A DNA stretch of 64,000 nt from CAYMDP01 sp964389375. Its GTDB lineage: Bacteria > Bdellovibrionota > Bdellovibrionia > Bdellovibrionales > UBA1609. The position numbers and the translations under genes were made by a program. This document shows positions 1 through 9,654 of the stretch, piece after piece. The notes below the pieces were generated by a model. The model had not been told where the DNA came from and made no database searches. It saw only the letters and a list, made by a program, of their open reading frames with translations. The number at the start of each line of letters is the position of its first letter. Position 1 is the stretch's first letter. The stretch lies in contig CAYMDP010000003.1 in NCBI GenBank assembly GCA_964389375.1, forward strand, positions 52,657-116,656, given 5' to 3'.

Positions 1-3000
1 CGATTTGAGCCTGAATCAAAATAAATTCTTCCTTGGCCTGCAGCAGATACCGCGGGGGCCGCCATTCCTCTTTGAGTGATGGCACCATTTAAATCAATAG
101 CTGATGTGGGAGAAGTTATCCCACTGCCCACTCCAATATTTCCGCCAAAGAAGTTTGCTCCCCCTGCGGAATAAATCGAATAATTTAAGGTATTCGCCGC
201 AGTCTGATTTTCGATGTACAGACCATAGCTATTCGTGATTGATCCAGTGCTCGTATCCGTGGGATTTCTAAGCATAAGCCCATAGGAATTTGTTATATTT
301 CCAGAGCCGGATATTCCAATATTTGATTCGAATCCGTATCCATTGATCAAAGTGCCACCTGAAGCGGCAAGTTCAGAGACATTTGCTTTTCCATTTGAAA
401 GATTCGATCCAGAATTGCCAAAATGATTAAGCCGAGAGCGGATACCATTAAAAGTCCCCGTCTGATTTCCTGTGCCTGCAGATTCTGTAATGATGTAAGA
501 TCCATCCAACATTGCATTTCCAGGATCTGCTCCATTGTAAAACAAAACTGTCGCGTTACTATGATAGATCCCTGAAGTCACTGTGAATGGATTAGTTCCA
601 AAAACAAACTGGCCATTGATCGCAGGAAACTCACCACCAAAATCAAAAGTCCCATCATCTTTAATTCTCATGCGAGTTTGGCCGTTTGTTTCGAAGTTCA
701 GGTCAAAATTGTCGTTTGTTCCCAGAGTGGCGTCGGCACCAAAAGCATTTCCACCATTGACAAAGCCATTTGCTGAAGTCAGTGCACTAACCCAAGAAGT
801 CAAACCACCGGCGCCATTTGTTGATAGAACTTGTCCAACTGTTCCAGTGTCTGCAGGAAGAGTGAGGGTGTAACTTGTAAGAGAAGCGGGGGCGACTAAA
901 TTAACAGTGCCTGAAGTCGCACCATCAATAGCTAGCTGGTCTACAGTGGCAATCGTGGCTGCGATGTTTCCCGTTCCATCGCGCATTACAAAAGTGTTGG
1001 CTGTAGCCGCTGTTGCAGAAGCAGCACCTTCAACAATCGCATCACTTGAAGAAATCATTACACGATTATTAACTAAAGCTGCACCAGAGTTTGTTCCACC
1101 TCTTGCAATCGGAAGTACTCCTGAGCCAATGTTTCCAGCGTTCAGATTTGTAAGCTGTGATCCATCGACAGCCGGAAGTCTGGCTGTACCATCAAGTTGT
1201 ACGATCTGATTGTTTCCAGTTCCCACATTCACTGCAATGTCATTTGCGTTTGCAATAATTCCAGTTCCGGCACCAACAGCTAAAGTTGCGACTCCACTGG
1301 TTGCGTCTCCAGTTAGACCGTTTCCAGCAACGATTTCTGTAATGTCCCCTGTAGGAGCGGCAATCCACTCAAGACCAGAAGCTGTGGCTGAATTTGCAGA
1401 CAATATATAGGTATCCGTTCCAGCAGGAAGTCTTATGTGCCCCGCACCGTCATGAACGATCAAATCGCCCTTTGTGGTTAAAGGGGAAGTTAGCTTTGCA
1501 ACAAAGGCCGTGTAATCTGCGCTGGTTAATAGACCTCGATTTGCGGCTGATGCTGAGGGGATATTAAAGGTATGAGCTGTACCAACAGAGTTGATCGCGA
1601 AATCAGTTCCTGCACTTCCAACCTCTAAAGTTTGAGCAGAGCCAGTCAAGGCGTTCAGTGAAGTCATTCCACTTCCTGCAACACCTAAGGCTTCCCAAGT
1701 TGCACCGTTATAAAAATTAATCGAGTTTGTTGAAGTGTTATAAATCTGAAGGCCCGTTGCAGGGGCCGCAATTAAGTTGCGCTCGGCGGTTGTCATTCTG
1801 GGGATCAAGGCCCCTTGAGTCGTGCTTGATAGATCTAAAATTGCTGAAGCGTTTGGCGTAGCCGTCCCAATACCAACACTGCCGCCCATGATTGCCATAA
1901 CATTGTTTGCAGTAACATCCACACCGCTTTGATCACCCATGAAGAATCCGAAGGATCTACTTCCAGAAACAATTGGATAGGTTCCGGCAGCTTCACCTGC
2001 CGCAATTCCTACAGAGTTAACTCCGGACACGGTGACATTTTGACCAAGGGCAACGGCATCATCACCTGTTGCTTCCGTTCCATAGCCGATAGAAACGGCA
2101 CCCCAACCTGAAGCTGTACCGTTGCCACCGATAGCAACCGAGTGCCAGTTTGTAGCCGACATCGTATAACCCAAAGCAACGGATCTTGTTCCTGATGCAG
2201 TTGTGTTTTCACCCATTGCAACAGAGTTTACACCAATATCGGCATCATCCCATTGTGTTCCTGATACAACGCCCGCTCTAAATGCAGCTTTTGACGGAAC
2301 CCACATCATTCTTGTTCCTGCACCAGAAACAGGAGTTGCGCCAGTGGTTCCCGTTGCAAGAAGACCTCCGCCATCAAGATGAAATCTGGCATTGGGTCCC
2401 GCTGTGCCGATCCCGACATTTCCGCTGTTCTGAATCGTCATTCGAGCTGACCCGTTTGTTTCGAAATTTAAGTCGAAGTTGTCATTGGTTCCAATCGTCG
2501 CAGCCGCTCCAAAAGAATTTCCACCATTTAAGATATCTCCAATTCCACCAGCTGGAATTAAGTCTGTATAGGCGGCACCATTTTGAGAAACTCGAAATCG
2601 GTTTGATCCAGAGTCGAAATAAATTCGGCCTTGTCCGGCTGGGGAAACTGAAGGTGCTCCCATTCCGCGCTGAGAGATCGCACCTGCGACATCCAGTCTT
2701 GTATTAGGATCACTCGCGCCAATACCGACGTTGCCATTTGCGGCAATTCGCATCTGCTCAGCATATGAATTTCCCCCTGTTTGTAGTCCAAAGACTAATT
2801 CAGGTGAATAAGTTCCTATGCCGGTTCTTGAAACACTTGCAACATAAGCGCGTTGAGCATTTCCGTCTGCGTTTCTTGAATTCAATACTAAGGCAGCGGA
2901 GTTTCCATCCGTCGTGTCTGCGTTTCTGACTTCTATAAAACCACCTGGATCAGTCGCTCCGGCGCTGGTTGGCGCGTAAACACTCGAGTTACCGGCTTCT

Positions 3001-6000
3001 GCGAGAAAGTACTCAGCCGATGCGGCTCCGGCTACAGATAATGGAAGGTTAGGGGTTTGCGTTCCAATACCGACATTTCCGTCATTCAGAATAGTCATTC
3101 GGATGGCATTGTTGGTCTCAAAGTTTAAAGCAAAGTTATCGTTCGTTCCAAGGGCAGCGGCCGCGCCAAAAGTGTTTCCGCCATTCACAAAACCATTTGC
3201 TGAAGTTAAAGCACTAACCCAAGAAGTTAATCCACCAGCTCCGTTTGTTGATAAAACTTGTCCAACTGTTCCAGTATCGGCAGGAAGAGTCAGTGTGTAA
3301 CTAGTTAAAGAAGCAGGGGCGACTAAGTTAACAGTGCCGGAAGTCGCACCATCGATAGCTAGTTGGTCTACAGTGGCAATCGTGGCCGCGATGTTTCCCG
3401 TTCCATCGCGCATTACAAAAGTGTTGGCTGTAGCCGCTGTTGCAGAAGCTGCACCTTCAACAATCGCATCACCTGAAGAAATCATTACACGATTATTAAC
3501 TAAAGCTGCGCCTGAATTTGTTCCGCCACGTGCGATTGGCAAAATTCCGCTTCCGACTGCGCCTGCATTTAAATTTGTAAGCTGTGAACCATCAACAGCA
3601 GGAAGTCTTGCTGTACCATCAAGTTGCACGATCTGATTGTTTCCAGTTCCCACGTTCACTGCAATGTCATTTGCGTTTGCGATAATTCCAGTTCCGGCAC
3701 CGACAGCTAAAGTAGCAACTCCACTTGTGGCATCCCCCGTAAGGCCATTGCCAGCTACGATTTCTGTAATGTCCCCAGTGGGAGCCGCAATCCACTCAAG
3801 ACCAGAGGCTGTGGCTGAGTTGGACGATAATATATAAGTGTCTGTTCCTGCAGGAAGCCGAATATGGCCAGCACCGTCATGAACAATCAGATCACCCTTT
3901 GTTGTCAGAGGTGATGTTAGTTTTGCAACAAAAGCTGTGTAGTCCGCACTAGTTAAAAGTCCTCGGTTTGCAGCAGATGCTGACGGAATATTAAAGGTGT
4001 GAACAGAGCCAGCAGAATTAATCGCAAAGTCAGTTCCAGCACTTCCAACCACCAAAGTCTGATCACCGGCGGTCAGTGTGTTGATCGAGTTTAGACCAGA
4101 ACCCGCAACTCCTAAGGCTTCCCAAGTGGCACCATTATAAAAATTCACTGCATTCGTCGAAGTATTGTAGATCTGTAAACCCGTTGCAGGAGCTGCAATC
4201 AGATTTCTTTCGGCAGTTGTCATTCGTGGGATCAAAGCCCCTTGGGTCGTACTTGATAGATTTAAGATCGCAGAGGCCTCAGGTGCTGCACCGACCCCGA
4301 TATTTCCTGTGCTTGAAATCGCCATTCGGGTGGTGTTATCGGTCTCGAAGTTTAGTCCAAAACCATCGTTTGATCCGATCGTAATAGGAGCGGCCAACGT
4401 GTTTCCTTGATCCACAATTGCGGTCGTTGGAAGCCTTGCCGCATCTAAAGTCCCACTTGTGATTTGTGCTGCTGATAAGTTTGGAATATCACCCGCAACA
4501 AGAGCTGCACCCGCAGTGACTCGGCCTTTGGCATCAACAGTCACTTTTGGATAAGTATTTGCGACGACACCAGTTGTTGTAAGTTCTGGATTTGGATAAG
4601 TCCCAGTTAAATCTCCACCTGCAGTTCCACCAGGAGCACCACCAGAAGCTTGGGCGATAATATCCCAAGTGGCTCCGTTATCGCGGTAAAGTCTTTGAGT
4701 GTTGGTCGCGACATAAAGTCTTCCTAAAGTTCCAGCGGCAGGAATTGCGGCATCAAGGCCAGATGAAATACTTGGCGTATCACCGGCATTGGTCACAGCA
4801 TTTGTGATCCCGTAGCCAGCAAGTGTATTTGGAGTCCCCGTCGTAATCTTTGACCAATCTAAAGCCGGAATGTCCGCAGCTAACAAGGCCGCACCAGCCG
4901 TCACTCGGCCCTTAGCATCAACAGTCACTTTTGGATAAGTATTCGCAACGACACCAGTTGTTGTAAGCTCTGGATTTGGATAAGTCCCGGTTAAATCTCC
5001 ACCCGCAGTGCCACCAGGGGCTCCACCAGAAGCTTGAGCGATAATATCCCAAGTGGCTCCGTTATCGCGATAGATTCTTGCAGTGTCTGTCGCAAAATAA
5101 ATACGACCCAAAGTTCCTGCTGCGGGAATTCCTAAATCCAAACCCGATGAAATACTCGGAGCATTTCCTGCATTTGTAACTGCATTCGTAATCCCGTAAC
5201 CAGCTAGTGTATTCGGAGTTCCCGAAGTGATCTTAGACCAATCTAAATTTGGAATATCCAGCGCGGTGAGAGTTCGAAACAATGGAGTTCCGTTTGCGCC
5301 ACTTGGGGCTGCAAAAACAGTATTCTGAGTCTGAGAAGCCCAAGCTAAATCAATAGTCCCAGCTCCTGTTACCGGAGATCCAGTCACAGTCACTTCAGTG
5401 GGAGCCGAAATTCCAATCGAAGTCACAGATCCAGCAGATGGTGAAACCCAAGACAAATTCCCAGAAGTATCGGTCGCTAAAACTTGACCCGCCACTCCGG
5501 GAAGAGCTGCAGGCATTGTTAAACTGTAGTCCCCTGCAATATTGGCAGGCGTTTGAAGAGTCACAAAATTAGTGTCTGCATCGTACAGACGAACACTTCG
5601 TGTGCTGACTGTGTTTCCACTAAAGCCACCACCAGTGATTGTCCCAGTCGTCGTGATATTTCCTGTGGCGTTGATCGCCGTAGATCCTGCAATGGTTCCT
5701 GATGTGATTGCATCTCCAGATACTTTTCCGGCAGTCGTTAAAGTCGGAATGTCTGCTTCAACAAGGGCAGCTCCGGCAGTGATACGTCCCTTAGCATCGT
5801 AGGTCACTTTTGGAGAAGTTCCGGCCACAACCTGATCCAATAAATCAATGGTTCCATTTGCGTTTAAAGTCCCACCACCCACTCCGTCAGCAGTAAGTCC
5901 TGCACCAACCGTGATTGCGGTAATTCCAGCTCCGGCCGTCCCAATGGTTTGAACTCCAGTTCCGTTGTGGTAGCGAATCGTATTTGAAACCGAATCATAC

Positions 6001-6716
6001 CAAAGGTCACCAGCTCCGGGAGTCGCAGGATTTCCCGCAATGGCTGGAAGCTCGGCTCCGTTTGGACCTTGAAGAAGGTAGTTTCCGTTTAAGATCTCTA
6101 AAAGATTATTGTAGGCAGGAGTTGTAAATGCGGCTTCAAGGTTAGTTTGAGTTAAAGCCGTCGATCCTGAATTGTTAACTTGTAAAATTCCAGCGCGCTC
6201 TAAGCCTTGAACACTTTGCGCCACAACAGCGTTTGGAACTGAATCCATGATCATGTCAGGTGATAATGTATCGTCGGTGTTGGTCGCAGACGGAGTTACA
6301 ACGATTCTAAAATATCTAATGTCGCCTGGATTTGGCGTGTAAGTTCCGCCGGCACAAGTCTGAAGAGGAGCATTATTAGCCGCAATCGCACCCATGTTTT
6401 GAAACACAGAATTCATCGTGCGGCCTGGATCGCTGGCCGTACGCTTTCCGTTTCCTACATTTGATCCAACTTGAATATTAAAATATCCGTTCGAAGCAGA
6501 AGTGTTTACGGTCTGCTCTTCTTCATAAAGCAAACAAGTCTTTGCCGGGTTTAATACTTGAACGCGAAGTTTTGCGGAATTGTCTAAAAGAGGAGTCGTG
6601 CTGCCTGACAGAAAAAGCTGACCGTCTAAAGTAAATGTTTGAGGGGCATCGTTTAAAGCGTAGGCCGAGGGTGCCAAGAGGCATACAACAAGAGATAAAA
6701 ATCTGAGGTTCAACAT
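1..6716 (-). CDS. Giant mosaic trimeric fibre/adhesin, 3' end off window
   Basis: The minus strand reads open from the ATG at 6716 to the window edge, giving 2238 residues with the C-terminus missing. Residues 1-20 are a signal peptide ending APSAYA. A short N-terminal domain is followed by Gly/Thr/Asn-rich fibre repeats: GDLTGTYPNPEL blocks, several copies of a NVGIGT-PN motif, a TQGALIPRMTTAERN block, and near residues 1490-1570 a run like the YadA/Hep_Hag head (SVALGY, SVAIGG, AVSIGY, AVALGQ). This composition matches the mosaic adhesive trimers described in Bdellovibrio, which form trimeric surface fibres and usually end in an intramolecular chaperone; that end would lie left of position 1. 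The role in prey or surface binding is inferred. No plus-strand gene is supported here. I traced the frame through most of the region by eye and saw no stop. Confidence 0.85.
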   Translation of the reverse strand, partial: MLNLRFLSLVVCLLAPSAYALNDAPQTFTLDGQLFLSGSTTPLLDNSAKLRVQVLNPAKTCLLYEEEQTVNTSASNGYFNIQVGSNVGNGKRTASDPGRTMNSVFQNMGAIAANNAPLQTCAGGTYTPNPGDIRYFRIVVTPSATNTDDTLSPDMIMDSVPNAVVAQSVQGLERAGILQVNNSGSTALTQTNLEAAFTTPAYNNLLEILNGNYLLQGPNGAELPAIAGNPATPGAGDLWYDSVSNTIRYHNGTGVQTIGTAGAGITAITVGAGLTADGVGGGTLNANGTIDLLDQVVAGTSPKVTYDAKGRITAGAALVEADIPTLTTAGKVSGDAITSGTIAGSTAINATGNITTTGTITGGGFSGNTVSTRSVRLYDADTNFVTLQTPANIAGDYSLTMPAALPGVAGQVLATDTSGNLSWVSPSAGSVTSIGISAPTEVTVTGSPVTGAGTIDLAWASQTQNTVFAAPSGANGTPLFRTLTALDIPNLDWSKITSGTPNTLAGYGITNAVTNAGNAPSISSGLDLGIPAAGTLGRIYFATDTARIYRDNGATWDIIAQASGGAPGGTAGGDLTGTYPNPELTTTGVVANTYPKVTVDAKGRVTAGAALLAADIPALDWSKITTGTPNTLAGYGITNAVTNAGDTPSISSGLDAAIPAAGTLGRLYVATNTQRLYRDNGATWDIIAQASGGAPGGTAGGDLTGTYPNPELTTTGVVANTYPKVTVDAKGRVTAGAALVAGDIPNLSAAQITSGTLDAARLPTTAIVDQGNTLAAPITIGSNDGFGLNFETDNTTRMAISSTGNIGVGAAPEASAILNLSSTTQGALIPRMTTAERNLIAAPATGLQIYNTSTNAVNFYNGATWEALGVAGSGLNSINTLTAGDQTLVVGSAGTDFAINSAGSVHTFNIPSASAANRGLLTSADYTAFVAKLTSPLTTKGDLIVHDGAGHIRLPAGTDTYILSSNSATASGLEWIAAPTGDITEIVAGNGLTGDATSGVATLAVGAGTGIIANANDIAVNVGTGNNQIVQLDGTARLPAVDGSQLTNLNAGAVGSGILPIARGGTNSGAALVNNRVMISSGDAIVEGAASATAATANTFVMRDGTGNIAATIATVDQLAIDGATSGTVNLVAPASLTSYTLTLPADTGTVGQVLSTNGAGGLTSWVSALTSANGFVNGGNTFGAAAALGTNDNFALNFETNNAIRMTILNDGNVGIGTQTPNLPLSVAGAASAEYFLAEAGNSSVYAPTSAGATDPGGFIEVRNADTTDGNSAALVLNSRNADGNAQRAYVASVSRTGIGTYSPELVFGLQTGGNSYAEQMRIAANGNVGIGASDPNTRLDVAGAISQRGMGAPSVSPAGQGRIYFDSGSNRFRVSQNGAAYTDLIPAGGIGDILNGGNSFGAAATIGTNDNFDLNFETNGSARMTIQNSGNVGIGTAGPNARFHLDGGGLLATGTTGATPVSGAGTRMMWVPSKAAFRAGVVSGTQWDDADIGVNSVAMGENTTASGTRSVALGYTMSATNWHSVAIGGNGTASGWGAVSIGYGTEATGDDAVALGQNVTVSGVNSVGIAAGEAAGTYPIVSGSRSFGFFMGDQSGVDVTANNVMAIMGGSVGIGTATPNASAILDLSSTTQGALIPRMTTAERNLIAAPATGLQIYNTSTNSINFYNGATWEALGVAGSGMTSLNALTGSAQTLEVGSAGTDFAINSVGTAHTFNIPSASAANRGLLTSADYTAFVAKLTSPLTTKGDLIVHDGAGHIRLPAGTDTYILSANSATASGLEWIAAPTGDITEIVAGNGLTGDATSGVATLAVGAGTGIIANANDIAVNVGTGNNQIVQLDGTARLPAVDGSQLTNLNAGNIGSGVLPIARGGTNSGAALVNNRVMISSSDAIVEGAASATAATANTFVMRDGTGNIAATIATVDQLAIDGATSGTVNLVAPASLTSYTLTLPADTGTVGQVLSTNGAGGLTSWVSALTSANGFVNGGNAFGADATLGTNDNFDLNFETNGQTRMRIKDDGTFDFGGEFPAINGQFVFGTNPFTVTSGIYHSNATVLFYNGADPGNAMLDGSYIITESAGTGNQTGTFNGIRSRLNHFGNSGSNLSNGKANVSELAASGGTLINGYGFESNIGISGSGNITNSYGLMLRNPTDTSTGSITNSYGLYIENQTAANTLNYSIYSAGGANFFGGNIGVGSGITSPTSAIDLNGAITQRGMAAPAVSAAGQGRIYFDSGSN
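669..1890. repeat. Internal fibre duplication, copy B
   Basis: This stretch matches 3096-4317 at a constant offset of 2427 bp (809 codons), with no indel at the three points I compared (669, 901 and 1784). It encodes about 407 residues of fibre, residues roughly 1610-2016. Parts are nearly identical in DNA, for example around 940-1060 against 3367-3487, including third codon positions. Confidence 0.85.
3096..4317. repeat. Internal fibre duplication, copy A
   Basis: This is the partner of 669-1890 within the same reading frame, residues roughly 800-1207. Its downstream boundary runs into blocks absent from copy B, while the NVGIG-type junction recurs. That fits exchange of whole fibre modules. 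Confidence 0.85.
4485..5252. repeat. Two tandem 384-bp fibre units
   Basis: Two adjacent units of 384 bp (128 codons) each encode the GDLTGTYPNPEL block, a VTVDAKGRVTAGAAL block and a DWSKIT-GTPNTLAGYGITNA block. The unit at 4485-4868 aligns with 4869-5252 at an offset of 384. The first few dozen bases of each unit are less similar than the rest. Confidence 0.75.
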
Positions 6717-6861
6717 ACGTCCTGTGCTCATGCATTCTTATCGGATTCAATAAACTGGACCTTGAGGGCAACTTGCCCGTTATCTAAGAACGAGACGAAA
6801 ATTTTAATCCTAAGGTCTAGCTTATTGAGTTTCCCAAACTGGCCCTAATTTATGTCCCAAA

Positions 6862-9150
6862 ATGAGCCGAATAAGGCACATGATTTCGAAGTTTAAAATA
6901 TTTGATCGGGTTTTAATGGTCCTTGGGCTTTGCCTAATGCTGCTATCTCTTTATCTGATGCTGGTTGATCCCGAGCTCTACCACGAAATTATTTTCCGAG
7001 AAGGACGAGGTCGTAAAGTAGGTGTAGCGAAGGTTGAACTTGCGCAAGCGGATGCGAAGTTTCGGCCTCAAGACTCATATGTTTGGAGAAATCTAGAAGT
7101 CGGACAAGAGTTGCTGCTTGGGGACCGAATTTTTGTCGCCCGAGCCTCTTCAGCAAGCCTTCGATTGAAGGGCTCAGATGCGAAGGTCGATCTAAGTGCA
7201 GGAAGCCTTTTAACTTTCGCACTTAGAAATCAAGTTCAGGTTGCGGATCTACAGTTTGGACACTTTAAAATCTCAATCAAAGAGAGACTTCAAATATTGA
7301 TCAAGGGACAAATGGCGACCTTTGAATCTCGAGGCCAGCAGGGCGAGTTTGAGGTTCGCTTAAATCACGAGGAAGAGCCCTTGATTCGTCCGCTTGTAGG
7401 CCAGATCACGTTAAGGTTTGGAAACAGTACAGAAGAGCGATTGTTAAAGATTGCAGAAAATTTCAAAGTCGAGACCAGTGTTCAGGCGGTGCGAGGTCCA
7501 GAGGTTGCAACCGATCTTAGCTACGGGATAGATCAAATTCGTCCGACAAATTTTCCGCAAGAATATATTTACACCTTCGCATTTCACGATCTTTATTTCG
7601 TCGAGGGATCAAAAATTAAAGATCGCGAAGATTTGCCCGGATCCGTGAAGATGGATTTACCTATACAGATTCAAAATGTAGGTTCAAGGAAGGAATTCTA
7701 TCTTGAACATGGCCAATCCGATGGTCAAAAGATCATGCACAAAGTAGATCCCCTTTTAGAGACCTTCAAGCTTAGCCAGGTTTATATTGGAGAAAATATT
7801 CTAAGAATTTCAAGAGATCAAAATCAGTGGTCTGACTTTACTAGGTTTTTTGTCAGATCCGAATTCGATTCGCGACAGGCCCCAGAGTTCTCGGTTTCTC
7901 GAAAAAAAGGTGGGGCGCCGGGTATTTACGAGGTGCTCGGAAGCATTGCAAAGCAAAGTGATTTTAAGAATTTTATTCTTGAGCGTTCGAATTCCTTAGA
8001 GTTTCCGAGGCAGCGGACCCAAATAAAATGGATTTCCCAAAGCAATTTCCATCAACGGCTTCCTTCGGCAGGAGAGTATTATTTTCGAATCCGGGGAGTG
8101 ACCTCAGACTTAAAATTGTCCGAGTTTTCGGCGCCTCTTCAAATTCAAATCGATCCGGATCAACCGCTTTATCCTCCGGATCTTCCCAAGCAAGACATCG
8201 AAGGCTCTATTTTTGATCGTCTAGAGCTTGGATGGAATCAAAAAGGCAATGAATCTTCTTATCAGATCGAAATCGAAAAACAGGGACAAGGAAAAATCCT
8301 AGACACAAAGCTTAGCGAATCAAAGTTTTCCTGGGTCCCGAATCTTGCGGGTAACTACAAGCTAAAAGTATACTCGCTGGATAAGGAAGGACGTCGAAGC
8401 AGGAAGGCCTCAGAGATTCAGCTTCGGGTAAAAGACTGGGATCTAGGCCTAAACCAAGAAGTTGCAGGCTTAAATCCTGAAGACCCAGATCGGGATATGT
8501 CCTCAACACCGGAAAGTTTAAGTATTGAAATGAAATCCGTCCAATCAAGAACATCCGGCTTTGCCTCTTCGAAGCTATCAGCCAACTTGAGTTTGACCTC
8601 ATTAAATTCAGATGCCCAAGTGGCTGGAACGGCCGCAGCCCCTTATGTGGTGATGTCCGGCTTAAGCTGGGGTCATTGGATGGGAAGACATGGATCAGAT
8701 CTTCGTTTGCAAACAAAAGTTGCAAGTCTTAACGAAAGTGCAAAGACAAATTCTCCGACTCGAATCGAGGCACATTATCGGTATCGTTGGTTGAAAGAAA
8801 GAAGTCAGGTTTTTGTCCTTGCGGGACTTGAATCTTACAGAAATTCGAATCCGGAAGGCAGCTTTGCATCGAAAGCCGATTTGGCAAAAGTTGGTTTGGG
8901 TTTGAATCTTCCATTCTTAGAAAAATGGGAGTCAGGTGGTGAGCTTCTGTTTGGACAAAGCTTTAGTGAAGGGCAAAAATACGAGTTGGCGGGAAGTCTG
9001 AATTATCAGTTTAAGCAGTTTTGGTCCTTAGGTCTAGGCTACCGCGCATCGATCCTAAAAGGGCAAAAGTCTTCTTCTTCATCCGAGCCGAAAACCAGTT
9101 TCCAAGAAAACTCAGGCGAAGCCTTCACAAATATTCAACTTCATTACTAA
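6862..9150 (+). CDS. FecR-like domain protein with C-terminal beta-barrel-like region
   Basis: The protein has 762 residues. A hydrophobic segment near residues 15-33 is followed by a FecR-type region (about 50-120) with the pattern VGQELLLGDRIFVARASSASLRL. The middle looks like repeated beta-sandwich domains (GEYYFRIRGV near 405). The last 160 residues alternate hydrophobic and polar positions and end in a tyrosine, as outer-membrane barrels often do. It lies divergent to the giant fibre gene, 145 bp away. An envelope or peptidoglycan-linked role is inferred from the domains; a link to fibre export or anchoring rests only on proximity. An in-frame ATG at 6880 preceded by AAGG is an alternative start. 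The hydrophobic segment has no clear cleavage site, so it may be an anchor. Confidence 0.7.
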   Translation: MSRIRHMISKFKIFDRVLMVLGLCLMLLSLYLMLVDPELYHEIIFREGRGRKVGVAKVELAQADAKFRPQDSYVWRNLEVGQELLLGDRIFVARASSASLRLKGSDAKVDLSAGSLLTFALRNQVQVADLQFGHFKISIKERLQILIKGQMATFESRGQQGEFEVRLNHEEEPLIRPLVGQITLRFGNSTEERLLKIAENFKVETSVQAVRGPEVATDLSYGIDQIRPTNFPQEYIYTFAFHDLYFVEGSKIKDREDLPGSVKMDLPIQIQNVGSRKEFYLEHGQSDGQKIMHKVDPLLETFKLSQVYIGENILRISRDQNQWSDFTRFFVRSEFDSRQAPEFSVSRKKGGAPGIYEVLGSIAKQSDFKNFILERSNSLEFPRQRTQIKWISQSNFHQRLPSAGEYYFRIRGVTSDLKLSEFSAPLQIQIDPDQPLYPPDLPKQDIEGSIFDRLELGWNQKGNESSYQIEIEKQGQGKILDTKLSESKFSWVPNLAGNYKLKVYSLDKEGRRSRKASEIQLRVKDWDLGLNQEVAGLNPEDPDRDMSSTPESLSIEMKSVQSRTSGFASSKLSANLSLTSLNSDAQVAGTAAAPYVVMSGLSWGHWMGRHGSDLRLQTKVASLNESAKTNSPTRIEAHYRYRWLKERSQVFVLAGLESYRNSNPEGSFASKADLAKVGLGLNLPFLEKWESGGELLFGQSFSEGQKYELAGSLNYQFKQFWSLGLGYRASILKGQKSSSSSEPKTSFQENSGEAFTNIQLHY

Positions 9151-9247
9151 TACGCAATGGTTTTGTAAGCGGGTTTTGGTGAGACATAGAAGCGTCTCAA
9201 TTCGAGACAAAATTTTAGTTTTGGTCGATTCCAGCCGAAAAGTATTT

Positions 9248-9532
9248 ATGGGACGTTTAAGATTTTTCAAACAAACTAGCTTGCTTCTTTTGAGTTTTGG
9301 TCTTCTATCGGCCTGTTCTCTTGAGACCTCTATTAAAGATCTAAAACCTGCCTCAGAACCGCCTGTCTCGGAATCAATCGCGAGTTCTAAGGCGATAAAA
9401 ATTTCTCCGGGTTCTGTTCAGTCCACTGGCTCTCAAGTTCGAGGTCAGCTGACAATTACTCCCACCGGTCAAAAGATGACGGGCTCACAAGTGGCCGCCA
9501 AGGTCAGTCTAAGTACCAGCCGCAAACAGTAA
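9248..9532 (+). CDS. Small predicted lipoprotein
   Basis: The protein has 94 residues from the ATG at 9248. The N-terminus is basic then hydrophobic and ends in a lipobox, LLSAC, giving an acylated cysteine near residue 24. The mature part is short and low in complexity (Ser, Thr, Pro, Lys), with STGSQ and MTGSQ repeats. A longer frame from a TTG at 9176 would bury the signal peptide 24 residues inside, so the ATG is preferred. It follows the FecR-like gene by 97 bp in the same direction and may be cotranscribed. I do not recognise the family. Confidence 0.6.
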   Translation: MGRLRFFKQTSLLLLSFGLLSACSLETSIKDLKPASEPPVSESIASSKAIKISPGSVQSTGSQVRGQLTITPTGQKMTGSQVAAKVSLSTSRKQ

Positions 9533-9536
9533 AATC

Positions 9537-9617
9537 CTAAGCGGTTAGTCCATAAACAACAAAAACAGTTAAAAGTAGAAAAGCCAAAATGCTGTGGTCT
9601 AGAAGTGTTTTTCGCAT
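9537..9617 (-). CDS. Possible 26-residue membrane micropeptide
   Basis: An ATG at 9617 opens a 26-codon frame ending in TAG at 9537. The product starts MRKTLLDHS and has one hydrophobic stretch (AFLLLTVFVVYG) of a length that could sit in the membrane. The sequence AAAGGAGC lies just upstream at standard spacing, stronger than many start sites in this window. The gene is convergent with the lipoprotein gene and stops 5 bp past its end. There is no homology evidence; the call rests on the ribosome binding site and composition. Confidence 0.4.
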   Translation of the reverse strand: MRKTLLDHSILAFLLLTVFVVYGLTA

Positions 9618-9654
9618 ATTTTAAAGCTCCTTTAATAGCAGACCCTATTACAAA

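Noticed and set aside
669..5252. Spaced repeats that might look like a CRISPR array
   Set aside because: They are long coding repeats kept in frame, with no short regular repeat-spacer pattern and no cas genes.
583..5802. Several plus-strand frames of 60-141 codons
   Set aside because: They are antisense shadows of the single fibre frame; they repeat where the fibre repeats and have no ribosome binding sites or recognisable protein features.
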